64,000 nucleotides of DNA from the NCBI GenBank assembly GCA_024516155.1, contig JAJJXM010000012.1:186001-250000 (forward strand), written 5' to 3'. Source of the stretch: Pyronema omphalodes. Lineage: Eukaryota; Ascomycota; Pezizomycetes; Pezizales; Pyronemataceae. Numbering within the stretch: the stretch's first letter is position 1; every line of letters begins with the position of its first letter. Positions 24,401-35,353 of this stretch are shown piece after piece. Both the position numbers and the translations under genes were made by a program. The notes beneath the pieces were generated by a model, which saw nothing but the letters and a program-made list of their open reading frames with translations, ran no database searches and was not told the origin of the DNA.

Positions 24401-27400
24401 TCACCGATGCATCAAGAGCATGGAAGAAACGAGAATGTAGGAGTCATACGCCTCATTCTCTGGTATCACAGTGGCGGCCAGAATCGAATACAGGAAGGCA
24501 GTAGTGAATTTCAACAATTTGATGATTTTAACCGTTAGTCATATGTATGTACATGAGGAAGTTCTAATATTGCGGGGCTACCGGTGCGACGGAGACTGCG
24601 GGATGGGATGCGAACGGTACGACGTTCAAGTAACGTTGTACGGAAGTACCTCAGGGAAGCACCCAGTTACAGGCACCATGCAGACTGCAAAGGCCACGAG
24701 CTCTTCTGCTTCTGCATTGGAAACATCTGACCGTCCATCTTTCTTTAAAAAAGTAATTTTCAAGTTCACGAGTTTTATTTCTTTACGAGATGAATCTTTG
24801 AAATTTGTCACAAGCCACACCTCTAAACTTCACATTTGATATCTTCTCAAGGTTTCCTCAGGGTTTCGAGATCATACAACGGACTTCCGCGAAATGACAG
24901 ATATCATATCGATACCAGCAGTTGCGTATACCATACATACGCCATCAATATCCTCTACGTATGTATCTGAAAGAGCTAATCTCAAAATAACTCCATACCA
25001 TGCTATGCCATGCCCCTTCCTCCGTGCCCAGTATACTCAAACACCGCTAAAATCCACAGATACAGAGCATTGGCATTACATAGCGATATTTATTTCTCCT
25101 TGTTCCCGCGAACCAAGGGGCGCGAAGTGATCGAAAGTGGTTTAGATCGAGTGAAGATGGACCAGACTGTTCGATGACGGGGTGTGTGTGGGGGGGTAAT
25201 GTGGGGTATTTAATAAATCTGGGGTAGCCTAAAAAAAAAAAAAAAAAAAAAACTGGGGTTTGGGGCTTGCTTGCTTAGGTACGAAATTAGTGCGTGCGGG
25301 GTGCGGGGGCATTAGGGTGGTGATGGTGGTGGTTCGGTTTCTTTTATATCGCTCGTTATGTATGCTGGTGCTGGAAACCACGCATGGGAAAACAACGCTA
25401 CTGTACTCCAGATACATATTAACATCTCGAACATCGTCTCTTAAAGATAAAGGTACCTGTTGATCTTGATCTTGAGCAATACTCACGATCCCGATGCTCA
25501 ACGTAGGATGATGATGTTAACTAGATGTGTAGATGGTGAACATGAAGATGTGATTATTCTGCATAATACCATGAACCATGGTACATTGGTCATCCACTCA
25601 TCCACTCATCCCAGACCAAGACCACCATATTAGAGGGTAGAATACCATCCTTCGGTACCAAAGAACTTCCTTGAAGGTTATACTCTATTCTAACAAGGAC
25701 CGGGAGACCGCCATCCTCGTCTACCTAGCTACCCCATACCCCGTACCCCATACCCCATACCCCGCTTTCTTCCATCCGGGAAGATCGTCGCAGAACTACT
25801 TACTCTCAGCGTGAGGTTTTATGCATAGCGTCCGTTCACGCGAGATGATGGGTGATGTGAGGGACTACGAAGAACCTGGTTGGGAATCACAAGATGAGAT
25901 GAACATCCGGGATCGGGTCCAGGTCTCCTGGAAACTTTTTACGAGGATGAAACTTGCGGTGTGGAACGTTCGAGGCAACAAAGTTGGTGGACTGACTCAA
26001 CACCACAACATCCTTCATCTCGATCTCGATCCTTCACCCCAACACTTCCCACCGCCTTCATATTCAAGTCAGCCTCGTCAAGCCTTCTTTCAAACACCAT
26101 CTAACTAACCAAACCACCAAGCCGTCTAGAGATCCAATCAAATATCCACAATTCCATACTGTATTTATTGCATAGAAGCCCTATAGACGCCATATGGACG
26201 CCATAGTACAGTACCTCCATCAACTACGCCCCACCTTCAAAGCTAACGCCACACCGCCATGGGCCAACGTTACGCTTTGATGATCTTCAAGATCCAGAAC
26301 AACAGTGGCCATTTCGCCAAGACACTTACCATGAATCCAATCTAACGTATCAAATATCACTATGGTGGTATCACTATCACCAAGCTCCCGTCTGCTACTG
26401 TAGTCTGTAACACCATACTGGCCAGTGTTACATACTACATGTCTATCATCGCGTATACGTACCCCGCATTCCAGATGCCTCCCCGACATCGACGGCTTTG
26501 ACCCCAGAATATTATGCATGGGGTAGTAGTAGATTCTTGGTGTATCGTTTAGGTATGTAATTAGAGATTAGGATACATGTATAGTAGAGAGACTCGCTCG
26601 CTATGGAGTAGCTAAATAGTAGTGGGAGATAGGGGGAAGGGAACTTTGTGGAGGCGTCGTTAGCCCACCATAGATCAATGGGATGTGAGATGTCGGATGT
26701 GGGTTGTGAGATGCCACAGCACATTACAGCAGTAGCTTCAAGTTTATTCTTGGTACTGCGGATGTCAGGGGTTATGTATGGTGTGCCGCTCAGATAGTTC
26801 AGATAGCTCAGATATTAAGAGAGCTACTATAGATTTAGGCAGATGAGATAATGGCGGGGTTATTTGCATGGTGGTGACGTTTGTTGGAGCTTTGGTACGA
26901 CAACTTTGGGATGTGCACTTGGTATGAACACTCGAAACATTTCTAAGAAACTGCAATACAGTCGTTCAAAACACTTACTCATCATCATCACCAAACATCT
27001 TTTCTTTCTTTCTTTCTTTCCTTCAAGTTGAATAGCGGTTTCTTTCTCTTCCCCAATTCCTATCCTCCTCCAGACAGACCATTGATGTTGAAGAACGCAC
27101 ATACCATCTACTCGAATAATATAAGTTTACAGATTCCCTCTTGCTTGCTTTGGATGATGATTGTGATGGTGATGATGATTGAGCTTTTGGACAGCTCATC
27201 ATGATGAAGTTTTTTACAGAGCCTCAGGTTAAAAACCCCGTTTTTTACGACTTCCTCGATATCAACCTTCTCTATCTACCTCAATTATCATCCTTTGTTA
27301 ACCTTCATCGAGATCTCCATCACCTGCTCTTCCTTCTGCTGCCCTCATCCTATCTCTAACTCTATCACCTTTTTTCCACCAACAGGTTATCCATACAACG

Positions 27401-27421
27401 GCAATTATACCCTCTACCAAG
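21444..27421. other. Gene-poor region, simple sequence
   Basis: No supported gene over 6 kb. Contents: GGGAATT repeats at 22045-22078, a GGATGGAT run near 22150-22175, a long C/CT-rich strand-biased block at 22840-23010, poly-A at about 25231-25252, CCCATAC repeats at 25731-25765 and a TTTC run at 26999-27023. A 99-codon minus frame at 26220-26519 is open but unrecognisable. Confidence 0.5.
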
Positions 27422-27655
27422 ATGTTCAAAAAGGGTTTACAGAGCTACTGGTTTTACCTACACAGTGACACCCCGACATCCGAGGATCAGTCACGAAGAT
27501 TATCCCCGAAATCGTCGTTCCGCAACAGAAGATTATCGCCGCGGAATTCCCTTTCGTCAAAATCTTACTATACGAACCGAAATCCCAGCCCCCAACAACG
27601 GCAACGGCAGCAGGAAAGGCCGATCAGGAGTTTCGAGACTGCGCTGTATTGTTGA
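27422..27655 (+). CDS. Possible small Ser/Arg-rich protein
   Basis: A 77-codon frame with a favourable start context (CCAAGATGT). It contains two similar phrases, RRLSPKSSFRN and RRLSPRNSLSS, then a Gln/Arg run. The +1 frame is also open over the same stretch (to 27662), and an acceptor-like CCAACAG precedes at about 27386, so the true frame is uncertain. Not recognised. Confidence 0.25.
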   Translation: MFKKGLQSYWFYLHSDTPTSEDQSRRLSPKSSFRNRRLSPRNSLSSKSYYTNRNPSPQQRQRQQERPIRSFETALYC

Positions 27656-27662
27656 AAATTGA

Positions 27663-29417
27663 GCCCCACGGCTTTTTTTCGGCTACTGGCTCCCCTGTAC
27701 CGACTTCAGTAAATGCTATCTACAGATTAGAAGTTGGACGTTATAGGTTGTAGGTTGCGGGTTATAGCTATTCGTTTTCCTCCCCTTCATAGTCAATGGC
27801 AGCAGCCGGCATACTTGCAACCCGGTGGTTCGGTTTTTGCTATACATCATTGATCTATCGTTAATTTTTCTTTTATCTATCTTCAATCTCCGAACATGAA
27901 GTCTCTCACTATCTAATAACCAATTATTCATTTCTATACTTCCTATACTCTTTGTAATTTAACTTAAACTATCCTTTATGATAACTTTACATTATAAGAA
28001 TTCTACAGGAACTCTAAATAAACCACTGAAATCCACCACCACAATCCACAGAATCTACCACTAGCCAAGATGAGCTTCTACAGCTTCTGGAAATTGCTAG
28101 ATTAGGGCTGGTTAGAACTTATGGGTCGAACTTGGTTATGCTTGGGTGTTGCTACAGTTTTGTTTATGTGCTTTATGATTTCAAGCTGTGTATCGATATC
28201 ATCGATAGTAATGTTCCCGTATTGTTACTCATACTTATTCTCTATTCCATCACTTTCTCATTTTTTCCCCTCCCTTTCCTTTGCTGAATCTAAAAGCATT
28301 TTAAGCTTTATACTGTACCATTTATTGTGAAATTTGTTCTCAAGGTGTAACGTGACATGAAGTCTTCCCTTAACATGTGGTAAACAAACTGTAAACATGG
28401 ATAATCACTCGCTATCTATCACTCGGTAAACGGAATGAGAAGATTATTATATGACATATGGAATGCGAGTATGGGAGGAAGGATAGTGTAGTTCGAGCTT
28501 TGCGGATGTGATCATGTTACGCGTTTTGGATTTTGGGCGGCAGGGGGTATGGTTAGAGAAGATTGAGATGTAATGCGCGGAATAATGTAAAGTTCGAGAA
28601 ACATTCTGGGGGTTCTGTCTTTATCAGGTAATTCAGAGTGGTCTACTTCGTAGTGTAGCTACTCATCAAGACAGCCCGAGTCTTTGATAGAAAGCATTTA
28701 TGATACAATGTGATATGATTGCTATACCCCGTACCAATCGCGTATTCTTTATATATCCACTGCTTTCATATCATGTGTTACGAGCCCTTTCTTCTATCAT
28801 CTATATTCTTACTTTATCATAAAGTACAGCCAACCAGCACACTCATCAGTGGCTATAGTAGCTACCATATCTCGAAATATCGACAAAATATCCACAGCAC
28901 ACCAACTTCCTTCCGTACGAGTGATACACCGTGCCTAAGCCCACAAGACACCAATGTGCTCAGGCAACATAACCTAAACTAAAATAACGCAACACAACGC
29001 AACGCAATATATTTACACATATAATTGTATCTTTTTATACGGGCTATAGCTACGTATACATAAAGAGATTAAAGATATTTATTGGTTCCAAATCCCGAAA
29101 CAGCCGATAATGCTGTGTACCAGGCCACATGCGTTCATGCGCAGTGCAGAAAAGCAAATGGGGAAGGGAGGAGAAGAGTCGGATAAGTTTACTGGTATCG
29201 TTAATAGAGACAGGGTTTCCTGGGTAAGAGGCTGAACCTTTGAGAGCCTAGCCGGGGCTATGCTATATTCACACCCTCCACTACGCTATCGGTAGAGCTT
29301 CTGTTTCTACCCAGATATACAAAACTCCACCTTTCCTCCACCACTGGGATCTGACGCCTGTGTCTGATTATTGTCGTTAAACCGCCACAAAAGGTACTTG
29401 TTCATCTCATTTCTTCC
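27663..29417. other. Intergenic, no gene seen
   Basis: AT-rich with no coherent frames. Confidence 0.55.
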
Positions 29418-29524
29418 ATGATAAACTGCCTGATGGTCTGTAATCCCTTTCGAGTCTCTACAATTTTGAATTGCGTTACTAACAACCTCTATGTACAGGC
29501 AGCCCGAGACTTTACAAAACTTAT

Positions 29525-30365
29525 GGAGATAACCACACTCTTTATTTTACTCTACAATCAGAGCAATGTCAAAACGTCTCGACATGGTGCTTGGGAAGAT
29601 TTGCCACCGAACATGATGGGTTACTGCTCTGACGATGCCGATATGGAGGCAGATGGTGGGAAAGTTAGCAAAGAGTCTCCCTGATTCGACGGTGGCAGTC
29701 AACCTGGGCCCGTAGTCTGATACGAATTTGATACTTCGCTTGCGTAGCTAGTAGTATTGAGGAATGGTATCCCCTCTCGATGGTCATTCATTCATGTTTA
29801 GGAGACAACCACACCCATATTGTACTCTACAATCAGAGCAATGTCAAAACGTCTCGACATGGTGCTTGGGAAGATTTGCCACCGAACATGATGGGTTACT
29901 GCTCTGACGATGCCGATATGGAGGCAGATGGTGGGAAAGTTAGCAAAGAGTCTCCCTGATTCGACGGTGGCAGTCAACCTGGGCCCATAGTCTGATACGA
30001 ATTTGATACTTCGCTTGCGTAGCTAGTAGTACTGAGGAATGTTGTCCCTTTTCGATGATCACTCGTGTTTAGGAACATGATTCAAGGTTTGAGTTTCCTT
30101 CTGTGTTGTTTGCAATTAGAACTAACCACATTGTAAAACACGAAGTCTGCAATTGTCTACAATTAACTATACTTCCTTTACCGCTCAGGCAATCCCGAAA
30201 CGTGTATCCATGGGATTTGGGAACTCCGATCACCAACCATGATGGGTTACTGCTCTGACGATGCCGCTATGGAGGCAGTGTTTGGGAAAGTTAGCAAAGG
30301 GTTTCACTGATTGAGAGGTAGTGGTTGACCTGGATCCCGACTACGATATGATAAAGAAGAATTCG
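29525..30365. repeat. Three tandem copies of a ~276-bp unit
   Basis: Copies at 29525-29800, 29801-30071 and a diverged third at about 30072-30365. Copies 1 and 2 are nearly identical over the central 210 bp. All three keep a 25-codon stretch beginning PNMMGYCSDDA (PTMMGYCSDDA in copy 3) and ending at a TGA in the same place. In copy 1 the stretch closes a possible 88-codon frame starting at 29418. Function unknown; no terminal inverted repeats or target duplications seen. Confidence 0.8.
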
Positions 30366-31399
30366 CTCGAGGGTATTATGTTTTCAATACACCCTAAGGG
30401 GTATCCCCACCTTTGTTGGGAACTTGGGAGAAGCCCGATATAACCGGTTAAAGCCCAAACAGAATTTTTGTTTCTTATTAGAATTGTTCGGTTCTTCTCA
30501 AAACAGAACCGATGATCCTACCTCGAGAAGGGGCGCTTATTTTTTGTACTGGGTTAGCTAATGTAATGTAGTTGTAGTTTCCTATTACTGATCACGGATT
30601 TAACAGTAACAAGTATTATGTGTTCATATATTTATCAATGCAATATGAATTAAAGTCACTCGAATTTAAGCAATACATAAAAAAAGTAATATTTCTGATA
30701 ATCCATATCATCTACGAGTGATTGCATATGAAAATCACCAGGGCCCCAATACAATACTCAAGTCGAGCACCCAATACTAAACATATACCCAATAACGCTA
30801 TAGTAATAAAATATTTTTTGACTGCTTTCTTAGGTATTCCTAAGTACAGCCATTATTTACTCTACCCGCAACCACACACCATTCTCCCATAATCACTCTG
30901 TAAAAATGAATAACCATACTTCTCCAAGCAACATGGATGGCACCCATATCTCACTTCAACATGAGCGGGATGCCTATATATTTTTAACAACCTTCCCAAG
31001 ACTGATTATTTGTCCCAGTGTTCCTTATTTTAACAACCTTCCCAAGACTGATTATTTGTCCCAGTGTTCCTTATATAATCGACACAAAACGTGGACTATA
31101 GCCGACAGACTGCACAGTCCCGTCCAGTCTAAGGGGGTCATCGACTGCAGTCGATTACGGTTTGGGCATTTTAGAGCACTAGCCTTGTCTATGCGCTTCT
31201 GCGAGCATAATTTCTTAGGTATTCGCTCTTTGGACTTTATTCAACTGTAGGTGACTGTTAACAACCGTAGACTGCAATCGACGGCAAATAGTTCAGTCAA
31301 CTCGGTCATAGGCCACGGTGCGGATGGATCGCAATATTTGGCCCAGTCCTATCACCACCCAGGAATGGTCCGATAAGACCATGGGAAACACTGATAGCT
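30366..31399. other. Intergenic with a 46-bp tandem duplication
   Basis: AT-rich DNA. A 46-bp unit containing AACAACCTTCCCAAGACTG is present twice in direct tandem at about 30982-31075. A 114-codon frame spans it (30906-31250) but is not protein-like. Confidence 0.55.
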
Positions 31400-31414
31400 A
31401 TAATGTCTATTTCA

Positions 31415-31978
31415 TTTTTTTTTTTGATTTTGATTTTAATCATACACCGTTCGAGGCCTTTAAGGCCTATGTGGGAAACTAACCCCGGTTTTCCTGTCCT
31501 CGTGGTCGAAACCACCTAAAGAGGCTACCCTTTCTCCTACGTCCCATGACACCCCCCCCCCCCCCCCCCCAAAAAAAAAAAAAAAAAAAAAAAAATAAGT
31601 AAAAAATAGATAAAAAGCGAAAAAATAGAAAAATAAAAAGTCAACCCCTGCCGGAACTCGAGCAGTTCCCAGAATCGTCCATACATTTCCTCCCCTGACA
31701 ACCCAAAGAAAAAGAAAAGTAAACACCCGAAAGACTTTGTAAAAGAAAAAAGGTTACAAAACATCCCTAAACACCTGGCCCTTCCACCCGTGCCTAATCA
31801 TAACGTCTGCCTATCTCCGTCGCAGCAAGAAATTCTAAGATCGCTTTCGTGAGTCGATCGTCCCTGAAAAGATCCACCACCTTTAGCCTTCCCCTCGGCC
31901 TTCCCCTTCTCCCCCGTATCCGATCCACCTCTTCACGAAGAGTCTTAAACTCATTTTTCCACCGAGGGAAATCTCCGA
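31415..31978 (-). mobile_element. 5'-truncated LINE (Tad-like) insertion
   Basis: A 564-bp non-LTR retrotransposon fragment in minus orientation. It is bounded by a perfect 15-bp direct repeat ATAATGTCTATTTCA at 31400-31414 and 31979-31993, and its 3' end carries an A-rich tail (T run 31415-31425 on the plus strand, then ATCAAA-type repeats). At its truncated 5' end 61-62 codons remain open to a TAG at 31794-31796, including LFRDDRLTKAILEFLAATEI, which resembles the extreme C-terminus of fungal LINE ORF2 proteins (RNase H-like tail). The 3' untranslated part contains 25 T then 19 G on the minus strand. The last part of the tail recurs at 46356-46413. Confidence 0.75.
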
Positions 31979-31993
31979 ATAATGTCTATTTCA

Positions 31994-34283
31994 AAAACTA
32001 ATTCTTAATGCAGTGCTTACTCCCCCACGTGATATTCCATGAACCAACTCAACACGGCCCGGATCCTAGATTCTAGGTTCTAGGTTCTACCATAGCTGAA
32101 CAAATATTTTCGGGCGAGAAAATCGTAAGCCGAAGTGAGTTATAGCCGATGAGTACAGCTGTATACGTAATTTGCTAGCTGGATAAAAATGAAGATTTGA
32201 GAAAGTATATCACGTAAGCTCGATCGCTGTTGAAAATGCCCGGAGAAAGAGACGGGAAAGGAAAAGATAGAAAGGAGGCTACAAGGTGGGGAAAATGGAG
32301 ATAAACAGTGAAGGGTCTTCTCTCGAGTCTGTGATGCTTTTCGATCAGGTTACTTCCTACTTTGTAGGTGGCTGGTTGGAATAGAGTAAAATAAAGTGTC
32401 ATGTTACCGTATTTTTTTTAAAAAAAAACACCGGATTTCACCAGGAACCAGGCGATTTAATACCATATAGAAAGATTTTACCCGGAAAACTGCTCAGGCC
32501 ATATTTTCCGATACCAAAGAAGCATAGGAAAGCTGGATATTCATCAACCAGTATAAACAATCACCCATAGCTTAACGAAAGTAGATATTCATCTGTAGTT
32601 ACGATATGCAACAAATCATCGCAACGAATTAATACTTACTAAAAAACTAATTATCAGCATCAACTATCAGCCATCAACCAAGGATCAAGATCCTGCAAGG
32701 CATCAAAGTAATACAAAGCCACATGACCACCATTATCTACCCACCCAATCATATGGCATCCAAGAGCCTAAGCATGAAAATTTAAGCTTTTGACGGACTA
32801 GGCAGGATTACGTAGACCCTAGTTTCTACCATATACCATACAGAATTTGGAGGTATTCGGGTATATAAAATCCCGAATGGATAGATCTGCATATGTATGC
32901 ATGCATGTACTGCCATGGTACGTACAGTAGTATGAGCCCAGGACAAGGGCAAGTCCAGCGCCGTACTGCTTGTATCTTGTATCTTGTATATGTATCTTGA
33001 TGTATATCAATCATCGCGATTCGCGTCAGACTTAAGCTTTTATCGTCTCATCATGTACAACATAACTTCAAATACCAGAGCACAAACAAGAGTCAACAAA
33101 GATAACTAACCTGCACCTTCCATAAGTTATCGCAATCAGACCTACCACGAAATATGTTTTTCTTGATCATTTTATTGTCGAAAAAAAAAAGAAGAAAATT
33201 AGCTATCACAGGGATTCTGATCTTGGGGATAACTTTGTCGGCGATATCATTCAACGTCTAGAAAAATAACAAAAAAAAGAAAAGGTAATTCATATCCTGG
33301 ATCATACAATACTGTATATATAAGGGGTTATTACACAGAATAAGTACATGCAATCGATAAAGTTTGTACTGTGTAGTCGTGACGAGTTGACGAGAGCTTG
33401 GAGATGGCAGATAGGTATACATCTCGGGCGTACTATAGGCCGTCATTCGGGGCGGGATTTGTGTTGATATATATCATTTGAGAATGCAAGGAGGAGGGGG
33501 AAGGGAGGGAGGGGGGTGGGGTGGAGTTGTTTACGTTTTCCATATAGATCTAGAGCCGTATATATAGCTACCTTTCTAGATTTTGAAATAATTGAGATAA
33601 CTGGGATAACTGAAGGACCGAAATGGGGCTTTTTTTCTCTCTCTTAATACTCGGTACAATGTATGTCAAGGTAGTATACAATTCTCGGTTCCCTTGGTTT
33701 GAAATTTCATATGAGAATAGGTATATGTGTTTACTGTAATCATCATTATCATCGCCATGGTTTTAATTATCAATCACATCTACCCATCTATATAACCATT
33801 TTCTCAGCCTTTATATATTCTTTATATCTATTTCCAACATCACATACATAACTTCATTAGTAGGAAATCTAGGTACTGTACATAATGTGGTTATGACTTG
33901 TGGTTCACGTATGGTTGTATGTAATGAACACCTGTTAAGAATTTCAACCCAAACCAGCAGGCTGTTAGAACGGGACTGGGGCTGGGAGCCTGGGACTATG
34001 ATTTTCGACGTTGCTTATTTGGTGGTGGTGATGGTGGTGGTGGTGGTTGATTAAGCTTTTACATGGCTACATACATAGACAAACGAACCTATCAGCCTTG
34101 TATATCAAGCATGTTATAAAGCGCATTACCTTTTTGATAATCAAGCCCATATGGTGTTCATATGGTCTACTACCCACCATTCATTCTTATCTATATGTAC
34201 ATAGTTAAGCCGCACTCAGTTGGGCTGAGCGGTGGAGGGCGAAAAACAAAGCAAAGTAAAGCGGAGCGCCGGAGCGGAGCAGA
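31994..34283. other. Intergenic, no gene seen
   Basis: AT-rich with A tracts near 32420 and 33180 and CATATGTATGCATGCATG near 32890. No coherent frames. Confidence 0.55.
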
Positions 34284-35353
34284 GTGGAGTTCAGAGTTCG
34301 GCACGGTCCGTCCGGTCCCGTCCTGGCCAAGGACGGGACCGGACCGCCACTCGCGGTCCCGTCCTGTAGTAAGACCAGGACCGGCCGTCCTGGAGGCACC
34401 ATGGACGGGACGGACCGCGGGTGACCGTGGGTGACCACGACTAGCGTCACTGCCGGTCACTCGCAACCCGCAATTTTTTTACTACGGCTCATGGTGTTTT
34501 CCTTAGATAATTCTGATGCATCGCACGAGTTAAAGTCACCTATATGAAATTACTTGCAAACAAAAAAAAACTATACTGATGCATAAGAAAGCTCCTGCCC
34601 CCTACACTACACTGCATCCTTCCCCCGGCACATTGAACTCCAATACCTTAATTGAGCTGAGTAGGCCCCGTTGGTGTAAAGAGATCACTGTTAAGTGTCG
34701 ACAAAGCAGAAGAGATTGTGCTTTCTCCATCCAGTATATCCTTCTCAAATGAGATGGACTCCGGAGAGGACAGGCAAGGTGTTCTGCTCCTGGTCGGAAC
34801 AGGGGTTGATGACGATGATGAGGACATGTTGATATTTCTACGGTGTTCTATATCGAGTGATAGCTGTGGATGTTCGACTTATACGGCAATGAAGGAACTG
34901 GAAAATTCTTGCAGGTAGAAGATAGAATAGTAGAAGATAGAACGAGAAGGACAGAAGAAATACCTATAGCGTAATCGTACTTTACTAAGAAAAAATAATA
35001 ACATCAAGCTACCATAAGCAGTCAAACTATTGCTGGGTGGAGCGTGCACCTGCAGTGGGGTGCAAAAGTTTTAATCAAGTGCAGCATGAAGGGTTCATAC
35101 TGAAGTGCTGAAAACGTCACTGCTGCGGTCCATAATATCTGGCAAACTTGAACCAAACGGCCCCCTGCACACTAGCGCACCCAAAGACCACGGTCCTGCC
35201 GTCACCCGCCGTCCCGTCCGGTCTTTTGAGTTCGAGGACGGGACCGGACCACCTAGTGGCCGTCCGTCCAGGAAGGTGGACGGGACCGGACCACCAGCGT
35301 GGTCCCGTCCGGTCCGCCGTCCTGGACGGACCGTGCCGAACTCTGGTGGAGTT
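34284..35353 (-). mobile_element. Non-autonomous hAT-like element, copy 1
   Basis: A 1054-bp element (34292-35345) flanked by the perfect 8-bp duplication GTGGAGTT (34284-34291 and 35346-35353). It has 22-bp terminal inverted repeats beginning CAGAGTTCGGCACGGTCCG. Inside each end 100-150 bp is very GC-rich, built from GGACGGGACC/GGTCCCGTCC palindromic motifs. The 8-bp duplication and CAG...CTG ends are the hallmark of the hAT superfamily. A short frame on the minus strand is its only coding remnant. Copy 2 lies at 47409-48364 in the opposite orientation. Confidence 0.9.
34648..34827 (-). pseudogene. Remnant N-terminal ORF of hAT-like element
   Basis: 59 codons starting with six serines after Met, then TPVPTRSRTPCLSSPESISFEKD, here cut by TAA after TQLN. 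The block TRSRTPCLSS and FEKD recur in copy 2. Probably the N-terminus of the parent transposase, with the catalytic part deleted; this assignment is inferred from position in the element. Confidence 0.55.

Noticed and set aside
34191..34466. Overlapping 80-90-codon frames in the left end of hAT-like copy 1
   Set aside because: They arise from GC-rich subterminal repeats lacking stops, not from coding sequence.
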